Assembly: GCA_028873745.1 (NCBI GenBank)
Contig: JAPPNT010000006.1
Span: forward strand, 1 to 31,858
DNA from: Chloroflexota bacterium
GTDB lineage: Bacteria; Chloroflexota; Dehalococcoidia; Lucifugimonadales; UBA1127
Reading direction: 5' to 3'
DNA length: 31,858 nucleotides
The notes below the pieces were generated by a model. The model was given only the letters and a program-made list of their open reading frames with translations, was not told where the DNA came from and did no database searches. The position numbers and the translations under genes are program-made. Within the stretch, counting starts at the first letter, position 1; the number at the start of each line of letters is the position of its first letter. This document shows positions 15,027-23,497 of this stretch, one piece after another.

Positions 15027-16820
15027 ATGAACGGCAGGTTAAGGTTTGGCTATCTCCTCATGGCCCTGCTGGTGTCGATGGCACTGGTGGTGGCCGGTTG
15101 TTCCGGTGGTGATGACGACGGGGACAGTGGCGGCAGCGCCATGACAACGGACACGTCGACCACGACCACCGCAGCGGCAGAGCCGTCCTCGGACGACTCC
15201 ATGACCAAGGCCGACGACTCCATGATGATGGAGGGCCCAAAGCCCGTCTACGGTGGGAAGGTGACGTTCGGACAGCGTCGTGACGTTCGTTCCGGCTTTG
15301 ACCCCCACGGGACCAGCGGTGGACAGTCCCAGCACCAGAACACCAACAGCTGGTGGTACAACAACCTCATGTCCCGCTCCGTTGGTGTGGACGTTCCAGG
15401 CGGCACGCGTGAGTCCTACCCGGACCTCGCCGAGTCCTGGGAAGTTTCAGACGGCGGTCTGACGTACACCTTCAAGCTCCATGAGGGCGTGAAGTTCCAC
15501 AATCGTGCGCCCGTCAACGGCCGCGAGCTGACCTCGGAAGACGTCAAGTGGAGCTACGAGCGGTTCCTGAAGGGACCGGACTCCTACCAGTTCCAGCTGG
15601 CGGACATCAGCGCGGTTGAGGCCCCGGACAAGTACACGGTGGTCTTCCGCCTGCACGAGCCGGTGGCATCCTTCATGATCCACGTTGGCGAGCCGCTCGC
15701 TTGGGTCACCCCGAAGGAAGCTGCCACGTCTCCGCCGCAGAGCCCCGCCCTTGAAGGCGTCCTGGACGAGGAATTCCTCTCCACGCCTGAGGGCATGATT
15801 GGCAGCGGCCCCTGGATGTTCGACACGTGGGAGAAGGACAAGCGGCTGACGGCCGTCCGTAACCCCGACTACTTCAGGCAGGACGCCCACGGCAACCAGC
15901 TTCCCTTCATCGACACGATCGAATACGTGATCATCCCGGACACGCAGGCCCGAAGCGCGGCCTACATCTCCGGTGACATTGACACCTTTGGCCCGCCCTC
16001 CGGCAGCACCGCTGACTTCAAGGAGCGGAACCCGGAGTCCAACTTCGTCCAGGACCTGCCGAGCACGGCGCCCACGCTGAACTTCCGGCTGGACCGGACC
16101 CCGGCGTTCAACGACATCCGCGTGCGCCGGGCCATCGCGATGGGCTTCGAGCAGCAGGCAATCATGGACCTGCTCCTCGGTTCGGTGACTGAGCCCACCT
16201 ACGGCGGCGTTCCCGCCCTGGTCTTCCCGGAGTACGGGATCACCCCCGCCGAGCTGGGCGACGCTGCCCAGTGGTGGCAGTACAACCCGCAGGCCGCCGC
16301 CGCGTTGCTGACTGAGGCCGGCTACGGCCCCAACAACCCGCTGGAGATCACCTACCAGTTCAGCAGCTGCTGCAAGAGCACGTACTACCCTGAGTTGGTC
16401 GCCGACATGATGGATGAGATCGGGGTGAAGATGGCTCTCCAGGAAGTCGACCACTCCGTCCACCTCAAGACCAGCAACATCGGCATGGGCGACTACGACA
16501 TTGCCCACTCCCGCCTGAAGGCCGCCGAGGTTGACGACCTCTTGGTCAGCTTCCTCCCCGGCAACAGCAAGAACAACAGTCACATCGATGACGCGCTGTT
16601 GACCGAGATGATCAAGGCGCAGCGCTTGACGCAGGACCCCAACCAGCGGTTCGACCAGGTCAGGCAGATCCAGCGCTACCTGGCGGACCAGGTCTACCTC
16701 ATTCGCATTCCTGACCGGTTCACCGACTACTTCTGGCAGCCATGGATCAAGAACTTCCGCCCCCACGTTGGCAACACGGAAGGCCGCGACTGGGAGATCG
16801 CCTGGGTAGACCGCGGGTAA
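15027..16820 (+). CDS. ABC transporter substrate-binding lipoprotein, family 5 (peptide/nickel/opine type)
   Basis: The 597-residue protein starts with a lipoprotein signal: a basic N-terminus, a hydrophobic stretch and the lipobox VAGC with Cys25 as the lipidated residue. An Asp/Ser/Thr-rich linker follows (about 26-75), then the SBP_bac_5 fold: YPDLAESWEVSDGGLTYTFK, LTSEDVKWSYERF and the late RAIAMGFEQQAIMDLL. It would sit on the outer face of the membrane and hand its ligand to the two permeases that follow. AAGGAGGGG lies just before the ATG. Ligands in this family range from peptides to glycosides and heme, so the neighbours (oxygenases) are the only hint here. Confidence 0.93.
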   Translation: MNGRLRFGYLLMALLVSMALVVAGCSGGDDDGDSGGSAMTTDTSTTTTAAAEPSSDDSMTKADDSMMMEGPKPVYGGKVTFGQRRDVRSGFDPHGTSGGQSQHQNTNSWWYNNLMSRSVGVDVPGGTRESYPDLAESWEVSDGGLTYTFKLHEGVKFHNRAPVNGRELTSEDVKWSYERFLKGPDSYQFQLADISAVEAPDKYTVVFRLHEPVASFMIHVGEPLAWVTPKEAATSPPQSPALEGVLDEEFLSTPEGMIGSGPWMFDTWEKDKRLTAVRNPDYFRQDAHGNQLPFIDTIEYVIIPDTQARSAAYISGDIDTFGPPSGSTADFKERNPESNFVQDLPSTAPTLNFRLDRTPAFNDIRVRRAIAMGFEQQAIMDLLLGSVTEPTYGGVPALVFPEYGITPAELGDAAQWWQYNPQAAAALLTEAGYGPNNPLEITYQFSSCCKSTYYPELVADMMDEIGVKMALQEVDHSVHLKTSNIGMGDYDIAHSRLKAAEVDDLLVSFLPGNSKNNSHIDDALLTEMIKAQRLTQDPNQRFDQVRQIQRYLADQVYLIRIPDRFTDYFWQPWIKNFRPHVGNTEGRDWEIAWVDRG

Positions 16821-16843
16821 TCCCGCAAAGTTGATACCGCTTG

Positions 16844-16882
16844 GGGATGCTGGGCGGCCCGTCACGGGCCGCCCAGCATCCC
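16844..16882 (+). other. Intercistronic stem-loop after the binding-protein gene
   Basis: A perfect 17-bp stem (16844-16860 with 16866-16882) and loop GTCAC, lying between the binding-protein stop and the first permease ATG. It lacks a T tract, so it is more likely a partial attenuator or mRNA-stabilising hairpin that keeps binding-protein levels above permease levels, as is common in ABC operons. Confidence 0.75.
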
Positions 16883-16898
16883 TCGCTGAGCTTACGAG

Positions 16899-17843
16899 AT
16901 GAGAACGTACGCCATTCAACGGGTCCTGTTGCTCGTTCCGACGTTGTTGGTGCTGAGCATCATCTCCTTTTCACTCATCCGCTTCATTCCGGGCGATGCC
17001 GCGTGGATGATGGTGGACGAGCTTGGCTACGCGGACGACATCGAGGCGCTGCAGGAGCGGCTCGGGTTGAACGAGCCGGTCCCCACGCAGTACGTGAAGT
17101 GGGTGACGGGGTTCTTCCGGGGCGACTTCGGCCGCTCCCTTTGGGACGGCAGCCCGGCTGTAGATGAGCTTGTTCGACGGCTTCCCGTGACCCTTGAGCT
17201 CGCTTTCTTCTCACTCTTTCTCAGCGCCATTGTCGCCATTCCTATTGGGGTGTTTTCCGCCGTGCGCCAGGACACCAAGGGCGACTACATCGTCCGCAGC
17301 ACCGTTGTGCTTGCCGACGCGGTGCCTCACTTCTGGCTAGCTACCCTTATCCTTGTCCTTCCAGCGGTCTATATTGGCTGGTCGCCTCCCGTTGGTTGGC
17401 ACTCCCTGAGTGAGGACCCCGTCAAACACCTGCTGCTCTTGCTTTTGCCGGCGGCCATCATCTCGGTAAGCTCCGCGGCCTCCCTGGTGCGGATCACGCG
17501 GACCATGATGCTGGAGGTGCTGCGACAGGAGTACATCCGCACGGCGTGGTCCAAAGGGCTGTCGGAACGCTCGGTCATGTACCGGCACGCACTGAAGAAT
17601 GCGTTGATACCTGTCATCACCGTTTTCGGGTTGCGCGTTCCCAACGCACTGAACGGTTCCGTTGTCATGGAGGCGGTGTTCGGGATCCCCGGACTGGGCC
17701 GCTGGACCATCGACGCCATCAATTTCCGGGACTACCCGCAGCTGCAGGTTGCCCTGATGTTCACTGCCATCACCGTGCTGGTGGCGAACCTTATCGTCGA
17801 CCTCGCGTACGGCTGGCTCGACCCGCGGGTCCGGTACAAGTAA
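16899..17843 (+). CDS. ABC transporter permease, DppB/OppB type
   Basis: The 314-residue integral membrane protein has the short N-terminal segment followed by the large extracytoplasmic loop typical of DppB (RLGLNEPVPTQYVKWVTGFF and FGRSLWDGSPAVDELVRRLP) and about six membrane helices. The EAA loop that contacts the ATPases is near EYIRTAWSKGLSERSVMYRH. The C-terminal AVFGIPGLGRWTIDAI is a family hallmark. The ATG has no strong ribosome binding site and sits 16 bases after a strong hairpin, which would lower its expression relative to the binding protein. Confidence 0.93.
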   Translation: MRTYAIQRVLLLVPTLLVLSIISFSLIRFIPGDAAWMMVDELGYADDIEALQERLGLNEPVPTQYVKWVTGFFRGDFGRSLWDGSPAVDELVRRLPVTLELAFFSLFLSAIVAIPIGVFSAVRQDTKGDYIVRSTVVLADAVPHFWLATLILVLPAVYIGWSPPVGWHSLSEDPVKHLLLLLLPAAIISVSSAASLVRITRTMMLEVLRQEYIRTAWSKGLSERSVMYRHALKNALIPVITVFGLRVPNALNGSVVMEAVFGIPGLGRWTIDAINFRDYPQLQVALMFTAITVLVANLIVDLAYGWLDPRVRYK

Positions 17844-17864
17844 TGGTTGTGGAGAGCATCTGCC

Positions 17865-18788
17865 ATGGCCGATGAAATCGTCCTCCGCCCAAGCGTGGCG
17901 GCTAGCGTACCCTTCCCGCTCCGGTGGGCCCGGGGTTTCTGGGCATTTGTGGTGACCATGTTCCGGTACAAGCCGTTGGGGTTCGCTGGGTTCGTCATCG
18001 TCGTCGTCCTCATGTTCACGGCCATCTTCGCCGACTTCATTGCCCCCTACGAGTACAACGACACAAACCGCCATGATCAGTTCGCGCCGCCCAGCCTCAA
18101 GCACCCCATCGGCGCCGACCACCTTGGCCGCGATCTCTTCAGCCGCATCGTGCACGGCTCCCGGATTTCGGTCTCAATCGGGTTCGGCGCCGTAGCCGGG
18201 GCCATGTGCATCGCCATATCGCTGGGGTTGCTGACCGGCTACTACGGCGGCTGGCTGGACAAGATCATCCAACGCTTCGTGGATGGCTGGATGACGTTCC
18301 CGGGAATCGTCATCGCCCTCGCCATGGTGGCCATTGCGGGCCCGGGACTGTGGCCGCTCATCATCATCTTGGGGCTGCTCTTTGGCATCAGGGGGTCCCG
18401 AGTGGTTCGTGGGCAGGTCTTGGCCGTAATGGCAAGGCCGCACATAGAAGTGGCCCGCTCCGTTGGCGTGAGCGACCTGCGGCTCATGGCCGTCCACGTG
18501 TTCCCCAACGTGCTGCCGCTGGTCATCATCCTCGCGACCATTGAGATCCCCCTGGCCATTACGATTGAAGCGTCCCTCAGCTTCCTGGGGTTCGGCATCC
18601 CGCCGCCGGCGCCGTCCTGGGGCCGAATGCTCTCGGCAGAGGCGCGGCAGCACATGCTCATGGCGCCGTGGCTGGGTATTGCACCCGGGCTCGCGCTGAG
18701 CCTGACGATCTTCGGATGGAACATGTTTGGCGACGCGTTGCGGGATCTGCTGGACCCCGCGATGCGCGGCAGCCTGGGCGAACGGTAG
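17865..18788 (+). CDS. ABC transporter permease, DppC/OppC type
   Basis: The 307-residue membrane protein has the DppC pattern: one N-terminal helix (about 35-55), HPIGADHLGRDLFSRIVHGS, then five helices, and the EAA-loop region RPHIEVARSVGVSDLRLMAV. The C-terminal ASLSFLGFGIPPPAPSWGRM is diagnostic. ATG 17865 has GGAGAG eight bases upstream and was preferred to an in-frame TTG at 17847. It follows the partner permease by 21 bases. Confidence 0.93.
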   Translation: MADEIVLRPSVAASVPFPLRWARGFWAFVVTMFRYKPLGFAGFVIVVVLMFTAIFADFIAPYEYNDTNRHDQFAPPSLKHPIGADHLGRDLFSRIVHGSRISVSIGFGAVAGAMCIAISLGLLTGYYGGWLDKIIQRFVDGWMTFPGIVIALAMVAIAGPGLWPLIIILGLLFGIRGSRVVRGQVLAVMARPHIEVARSVGVSDLRLMAVHVFPNVLPLVIILATIEIPLAITIEASLSFLGFGIPPPAPSWGRMLSAEARQHMLMAPWLGIAPGLALSLTIFGWNMFGDALRDLLDPAMRGSLGER

Positions 18789-18796
18789 GGGGAGAC

Positions 18797-19735
18797 ATGC
18801 AGTACAAGGAACTGGGCGGAACCGGTGTGCAGGTATCGACCATTGCGTTCGGCTGCGGCCCGACCGCCGGAATGATCGTCAAGGGGACGCCGGAAGAGCG
18901 CCGGCGGGGAGTGTCACGCGCGCTGGACCTGGGCGTGAACTTGTTCGACACGGCGTCCATCTACGGGGCCGGGGCGTCCGAGACGCACCTGGGCGAGACG
19001 CTGCAGGAGTTGAAGGCGCGCCCGGTCATTGGCAGCAAAGTCGCGCTGGAGCTGCCCGACCTCGACGACGTCAAGGGGAACACGATCCAGTCGGTTGAGG
19101 ACAGCCTCAAGCGGCTGCAGGTGGAGACCATCGACCTGATCCAGCTCCACAACCGCGTGGGCCTTGAACGCGCCGAGCGCTCGGACATGGGCGTTGGCGC
19201 GCAACTCACCGTCGACGACGTGCTGGCGCCCGGCGGCGTCCTCGATGCCTTCCATGTGCTTCAGCAGCAGGGCAAGGTGCGCTACTTCGGCTTCACGGCA
19301 TACGGCGGACTGCTCTCCTGTGTGTACCAACTCATCGACAGCGGGCAGTTCCACAGCATCAACGGGCTGTACAACATCATCAACCCCTCGGCCGTGCGGC
19401 CGGCGGCGGACGTGGACCGCGACTTTGGTCAGGTCTTCGATCGCTCCGCCAAGCTCGGGATGGGAATCATCGTCATCCGCGTCCTCGCGGCGGGCCTTCT
19501 GGCGGGCGCGGGCGCCGACCCCGCTGCCGAGCGCGTGCGGGAGGTGCTCGCCAACCACGACACCACCCCCGTCGAAGGCGCGGTGCGCTACGTGCTGAGC
19601 AACCCCATCGTCGCGACATCGGTCATCGGGTTCTCGGAAGTGGAGCACATCGAGGAGGCGTGCGCCGCGGAGGAGAAGGGCCCGCTCCCCGCCGACGTGC
19701 TGGCCGAGCTGGAAGCGGTGGTGCCGGCCGCATGA
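18797..19735 (+). CDS. Aldo/keto reductase family oxidoreductase
   Basis: The 312-residue protein is an NAD(P)H-dependent (beta/alpha)8 barrel oxidoreductase. The catalytic tetrad is complete: Asp51, Tyr56, Lys81 and His118 (NLFDTASIYG, GSKVAL, DLIQLHNR). The C-terminal VATSVIGFSEVEHIEEA is the cofactor-binding end of the barrel. GGGGGAGA precedes the ATG. It lies inside the ABC transporter operon, eight bases after the second permease, and its stop overlaps the first ATPase start by ATGA. That tight coupling suggests that it acts on the imported compound or its product. Confidence 0.92.
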   Translation: MQYKELGGTGVQVSTIAFGCGPTAGMIVKGTPEERRRGVSRALDLGVNLFDTASIYGAGASETHLGETLQELKARPVIGSKVALELPDLDDVKGNTIQSVEDSLKRLQVETIDLIQLHNRVGLERAERSDMGVGAQLTVDDVLAPGGVLDAFHVLQQQGKVRYFGFTAYGGLLSCVYQLIDSGQFHSINGLYNIINPSAVRPAADVDRDFGQVFDRSAKLGMGIIVIRVLAAGLLAGAGADPAAERVREVLANHDTTPVEGAVRYVLSNPIVATSVIGFSEVEHIEEACAAEEKGPLPADVLAELEAVVPAA

Positions 19736-20745
19736 CTGAGTTTGGCGAGTTCTCCGAGCACCTGCTCACCGTGGAGGGCCTGAAGACACACTTCTTTACG
19801 CCAACCGGCGTGGTCAGGGCCGTCGACGGGATCTCCTACGACGTGCGCGAGGGCGAGACGCTGGCTATCGTGGGTGAGAGTGGATGCGGCAAGAGCGTCG
19901 GGGCGCTGTCCATCATGCGGCTCGTCGCGAGCCCGCCGGGGCGTATCGTCGACGGCCAGGTCAACTTTGACGGCATCGACCTGCTGGCAATCAGCGAGCA
20001 GCAGATGCGGACCATCCGCGGCAACCGCATCGCCATGATCTTCCAGGAGCCCATGACGTCGCTGAACCCCGTGCTCACCATCGGCAAGCAGATCACTGAG
20101 TCGCTCGAGCTGCACCTGAAGATGGAGGGGGCGCAGGCGCAGCAGCGGGCCATCGAACTGCTGGAGATGGTCGGCATTCCGGACGCGCCAAGCCGGTTGA
20201 AGCAATATCCGCACCAGTTCAGCGGCGGCATGCGCCAGCGGGTGATGATCGCCATGGCGATGAGCTGCAACCCGAGGCTGCTCATCGCGGACGAGCCGAC
20301 GACGGCGCTGGACGTGACCATTCAGGCGCAGATTCTGGAGCTCATCAAGGACCTGAGCGCGCAAATGGGGACGGCCGTCATCATCATAACACACAATCTC
20401 GGTGTGGTGGCCCGGTACGCCGACCGCGTCAACGTCATGTATGCAGGCAAGATCATCGAACGGGGGACGGCGCTCGACATCTACGAGAACCCGCAGCACC
20501 CGTACACCCAGGGGCTGCTTGACTCCGTGCCCAGGCTCGATGAGGACCGCAAGCAGCGGCTGGAGTCGATCGAGGGGATGCCGCCCGACCTGATGGAGCT
20601 GCCCAGCGGGTGCGCGTTCCGGCCCCGATGCCGGTTCGCGGTGGAGCGGTGCGCCGAGGAGATTCCGCCGCTGATGGCCGTCGGCGACGGACACACTGCG
20701 GCGTGCTGGGTGACCGTGGGGACGGCCTCGGAGGTCGGCGCATGA
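19732..20745 (+). CDS. ABC transporter ATP-binding protein, DppD/OppD type
   Basis: The 337-residue cytoplasmic ATPase has Walker A GESGCGKS (48-55), signature FSGGMRQR, Walker B LLIADEPTTALD and the switch His in IITHNLGVV. The C-terminal extension CAFRPRCRFAVERC is the Cys-containing oligo-peptide ABC domain, followed by CWVTVG. The start overlaps the preceding stop codon as ATGA, and its own stop overlaps the next start the same way, so translation is coupled across three genes. Confidence 0.95.
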   Translation: MTEFGEFSEHLLTVEGLKTHFFTPTGVVRAVDGISYDVREGETLAIVGESGCGKSVGALSIMRLVASPPGRIVDGQVNFDGIDLLAISEQQMRTIRGNRIAMIFQEPMTSLNPVLTIGKQITESLELHLKMEGAQAQQRAIELLEMVGIPDAPSRLKQYPHQFSGGMRQRVMIAMAMSCNPRLLIADEPTTALDVTIQAQILELIKDLSAQMGTAVIIITHNLGVVARYADRVNVMYAGKIIERGTALDIYENPQHPYTQGLLDSVPRLDEDRKQRLESIEGMPPDLMELPSGCAFRPRCRFAVERCAEEIPPLMAVGDGHTAACWVTVGTASEVGA

Positions 20746-21758
20746 CACAGATGCAGGACCGGGCGCCTGTGCCGGGGCAGGAGGTGGCGCCGCTCCTTGA
20801 GGTGAAAGATCTCAAGATGCACTTCCCCGTGACCTCTGGTCTCATCCTGCAACGCAAGATCGGAGCCATCAAGGCTGTGGACGGCGTCAGCTTCTCCATC
20901 CCGCGGGGCCAGACACTTGGACTCGTCGGAGAGAGTGGCTCGGGCAAGACGACCGTCGGCCGATGCATCATTCAGCTCAACGAGCCGACATCAGGCGAGG
21001 TGTGGCTGGACGGTGTCGAACTGACCACGGCCAAGGGCAGGCAGTTGCGGGGCATGCGCCGCCGTATGCAGATGGTCTTCCAGGACCCCTATTCCAGCCT
21101 CAACCCTCGCATGAGCATCGGGACCATCATCGGGGAGCCGATGCTGGTCCACAAGATCACCTCCGGCAAGGGGGAGCTGAAGGAGCAGGTGTCGGAACTG
21201 CTGCGCGTCGTGGGGCTCAACCCCTCGATGGCGGACCGCTACCCGCACGAGTTCAGTGGCGGGCAGCGGCAGCGCATCGGCATCGCGCGGGCGATTGCGG
21301 TGCGTCCGGACTTCATCGTTGCCGACGAGCCGGTGTCGGCGCTGGACGTGTCCATTCAGGCACAGCTCATCAACCTGCTGGAGGACATTCAGGAGCAGTT
21401 CAACCTGACGTTCCTCTTCATTGCGCACGACCTCTCGGTAGTGCGGCACATGTCTGAGAACGTGGCCGTCATGTACCTGGGCAAGATCATGGAGATGGCC
21501 GAGCGTTCGGAACTGTATGAGAAGCCCCTCCACCCCTACACACAGGCGCTGCTCTCGGCGGTGCCGGTGCCCAACCCGCGGGTCGAGGCGCAGCGCGAGC
21601 GCATCGTGCTGCAGGGCACGATTCCGAGTCCGATGAACGCGCCGTCCGGCTGCGTGTTCCACACGCGCTGCCCCATCGCCATTGACGATTGCAGGGTTGT
21701 CGTGCCTGAGCTCAAGGAGTATTCTCCGGGACACTGGGCAGCCTGCATCCGGGTCTAA
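20742..21758 (+). CDS. ABC transporter ATP-binding protein, DppF/OppF type
   Basis: The 338-residue partner ATPase has Walker A GESGSGKT (63-70), signature FSGGQRQR, Walker B FIVADEPVSALD and switch LFIAHDLSVV. The C-terminal Cys-rich extension (SGCVFHTRCPIAIDDC) is again of the dipeptide/oligopeptide type. Both ATPases and both permeases therefore complete a full importer with the lipoprotein at 15027. The start is the second ATGA overlap. Confidence 0.95.
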   Translation: MTQMQDRAPVPGQEVAPLLEVKDLKMHFPVTSGLILQRKIGAIKAVDGVSFSIPRGQTLGLVGESGSGKTTVGRCIIQLNEPTSGEVWLDGVELTTAKGRQLRGMRRRMQMVFQDPYSSLNPRMSIGTIIGEPMLVHKITSGKGELKEQVSELLRVVGLNPSMADRYPHEFSGGQRQRIGIARAIAVRPDFIVADEPVSALDVSIQAQLINLLEDIQEQFNLTFLFIAHDLSVVRHMSENVAVMYLGKIMEMAERSELYEKPLHPYTQALLSAVPVPNPRVEAQRERIVLQGTIPSPMNAPSGCVFHTRCPIAIDDCRVVVPELKEYSPGHWAACIRV

Positions 21759-21813
21759 CACCAGGGGACGCGCCCGCACGTACGTCGTGCGGTGTCTGTA
21801 AGGGAGGTAGACC

Positions 21814-22536
21814 ATGGCGACGAGGACGAACGACCGTCGAGAGGCCTTGCAGCCCGGCGAGTTCATCGAGGAGCTCGAGGGCATCCGGGCGGCGTGGCGG
21901 GAGAATTTCCCCTTCCGCATCCGCGAGATCATGAGCCAGGACGAGTTTCCGCGCCTGGCCGCGAACAAACGCCGAGCGCACATGGGCGGGGACATCAACC
22001 ACCGTTTCGAGGGCGAACGCTACCTGAACGCGACGGACAAGGGCAGCCGCCGCATGCAGCTCCGCAAGCTCGTCGACGAGGGCGGGCAGGACACCGTCGG
22101 CGGGCCACAGGTCAGCCATCCGCTGCTCTCCCGCTGGGAGTCCAACGCCTACGGCGTCAGTCCCGAGGAGGTCGACGCGCTGGAGAAGGGCGACTGCGAC
22201 CCCGGTGAGCTGGTACGCCGTGGCTGGTGGGTGGCCATGATGCGTGACAGTCACTTCGGCGTCTCGATTGGCTCGGGCATGGTGATGGAGGGCGAGAACA
22301 AGATCCAATCGGACAAGCTCCTCGCCGCCATCGAGCGGGACAAGCAGCGCTTCATCGAGTGGGGCGTCGAGGACCCCGACAAGGCGCTGGAGAACCGGCA
22401 CGAGCACGCGGGCATCGACATCGACCACGCGGACTTCAACGAGGAAGTGGCGCGGCGCTTCGTGAACACGCCGGAGCTCCAGGAAGACCTCCGCAGGGCA
22501 TACATCCTCCGCCTGCAGATGACGTCGGGCGGCTAG
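21814..22536 (+). CDS. Heme-oxygenase-like fold (TenA/PqqC/HDO superfamily) protein, complete-motif paralogue
   Basis: A 240-residue, mostly helical protein. It can be aligned with the next gene product (RKLVDEGGQDTVGG with RRLVDIEGEDVVGD; DPDKALE with PDHALE), which looks like PqqC/TenA. It has an exact H-x3-D-x2-H motif, His198, Asp202 and His205 (HAGIDIDH), as found on the last metal-binding helix of heme-oxygenase-like diiron oxidases. Conserved acids that could be the other ligands are Glu66/Glu68 and Glu90 region residues, but I cannot assign them without a structure. GGGAGG precedes the ATG. It lies 55 bases after the ABC ATPase gene. A non-heme diiron oxidase or oxygenase role is inferred. 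Confidence 0.7.
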   Translation: MATRTNDRREALQPGEFIEELEGIRAAWRENFPFRIREIMSQDEFPRLAANKRRAHMGGDINHRFEGERYLNATDKGSRRMQLRKLVDEGGQDTVGGPQVSHPLLSRWESNAYGVSPEEVDALEKGDCDPGELVRRGWWVAMMRDSHFGVSIGSGMVMEGENKIQSDKLLAAIERDKQRFIEWGVEDPDKALENRHEHAGIDIDHADFNEEVARRFVNTPELQEDLRRAYILRLQMTSGG

Positions 22537-22563
22537 TCGGCAGGTCCACGCAAGGAGGACGCT

Positions 22564-23346
22564 ATGGGCGCTCAGCCGCCGCTGGGGCCGGAGGAGCTTT
22601 CGGCCCCTCCGCTGTCAGGCGATGACTTTCTCGCGCTGCTCGACGAGCAGTTCCGGGCGAAGTGCCCTGAGCCGCCCGCCTTCCTGCAGGCGCTCTACGA
22701 CGGGCAACTGTCTCAGGAGCATTTGCAGACGTGGGTGAAGGACCACTACGCCTACTGGGACGAGGCGCTCGTCTACAGCACGACCGCCATCTTTATCAAG
22801 ACCAACGACGAGCCTACGCGCACGCACATGCTCCGCCGCCTGGTGGACATCGAGGGCGAGGATGTGGTGGGCGACCTGTCCGGCTCCGACACGCCCTCGT
22901 GGGAGGAGCTATGGCTGCGGTTCGGGGCGGGTGTGGGCCTGTCGCCGAGCGAGGCGCAGGACTGGCAACAGTTCACGCGCACCTACTTTGCCATCCAGAC
23001 GCTGCGGACGTACTCGCGGTACTGGGACTGGACGTGGCTGGATGGCGTCGCGACGTTCTACGCGTCGGACCTGTACGGCAAGGAGTTCCTTGGTCGTGCA
23101 CACGCGGCGCTGCGCGACCGCTACGGCTTGCCGGATCATGCGCTGGAGTTCTTCCGGGTGTACCTGGGCGACGTCGACTCGCACATCCCGTGGGAGCGCG
23201 AGGCGCTGGCGTACTGGTGCTGCACGACGGAGCGGCAGATCACGGCGGCGCGGGCGTTCCGGGAGCGGCTGGACATCGAGCAGCAACTCCTGGTGGGGCT
23301 TGAGCAGACGTGCCTGCGAGGGGAGCCGGCGTTTCAGGTCCCGTAG
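22564..23346 (+). CDS. PqqC/TenA-like heme-oxygenase-fold protein, motif-degenerate paralogue
   Basis: The 260-residue protein resembles PqqC and TenA-family proteins: YDGQLSQEHLQTWVKDHYAY (about 45-64), then RTHMLRRLVDIEGED, WLRFGAGVGLS and YFAIQTLRTYSRY. When aligned with the preceding protein, its last metal-helix reads Y200-x3-V204-x2-H207 in place of H-x3-D-x2-H, so two of the three expected ligands are missing. It may be a non-catalytic partner, or may bind an organic cofactor as PqqC does. AAGGAGGA precedes the ATG, 27 bases after the neighbour. No other pqq gene is in the window, so PQQ synthesis is unlikely. Confidence 0.75.
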   Translation: MGAQPPLGPEELSAPPLSGDDFLALLDEQFRAKCPEPPAFLQALYDGQLSQEHLQTWVKDHYAYWDEALVYSTTAIFIKTNDEPTRTHMLRRLVDIEGEDVVGDLSGSDTPSWEELWLRFGAGVGLSPSEAQDWQQFTRTYFAIQTLRTYSRYWDWTWLDGVATFYASDLYGKEFLGRAHAALRDRYGLPDHALEFFRVYLGDVDSHIPWEREALAYWCCTTERQITAARAFRERLDIEQQLLVGLEQTCLRGEPAFQVP

Positions 23347-23497
23347 CCCGTCGCAGTTTCGCATCGTGTCCGATACTCCCACACTACCCGCTCGCCAAAC
23401 TGGCGGAAGGTTGATGATTCCGTAGCCAAACCCGACTGCGTCCTATAGGATGCGTTGGGCCTCGCCACGCCCCTATCCTGCACGAAAGAGGGATGTC

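Noticed and set aside
15447..16919. 490-codon minus-strand frame opposite the binding-protein gene
   Set aside because: Antisense shadow that also reads through the 17-bp hairpin; composition is typical of complementary-strand artefacts.
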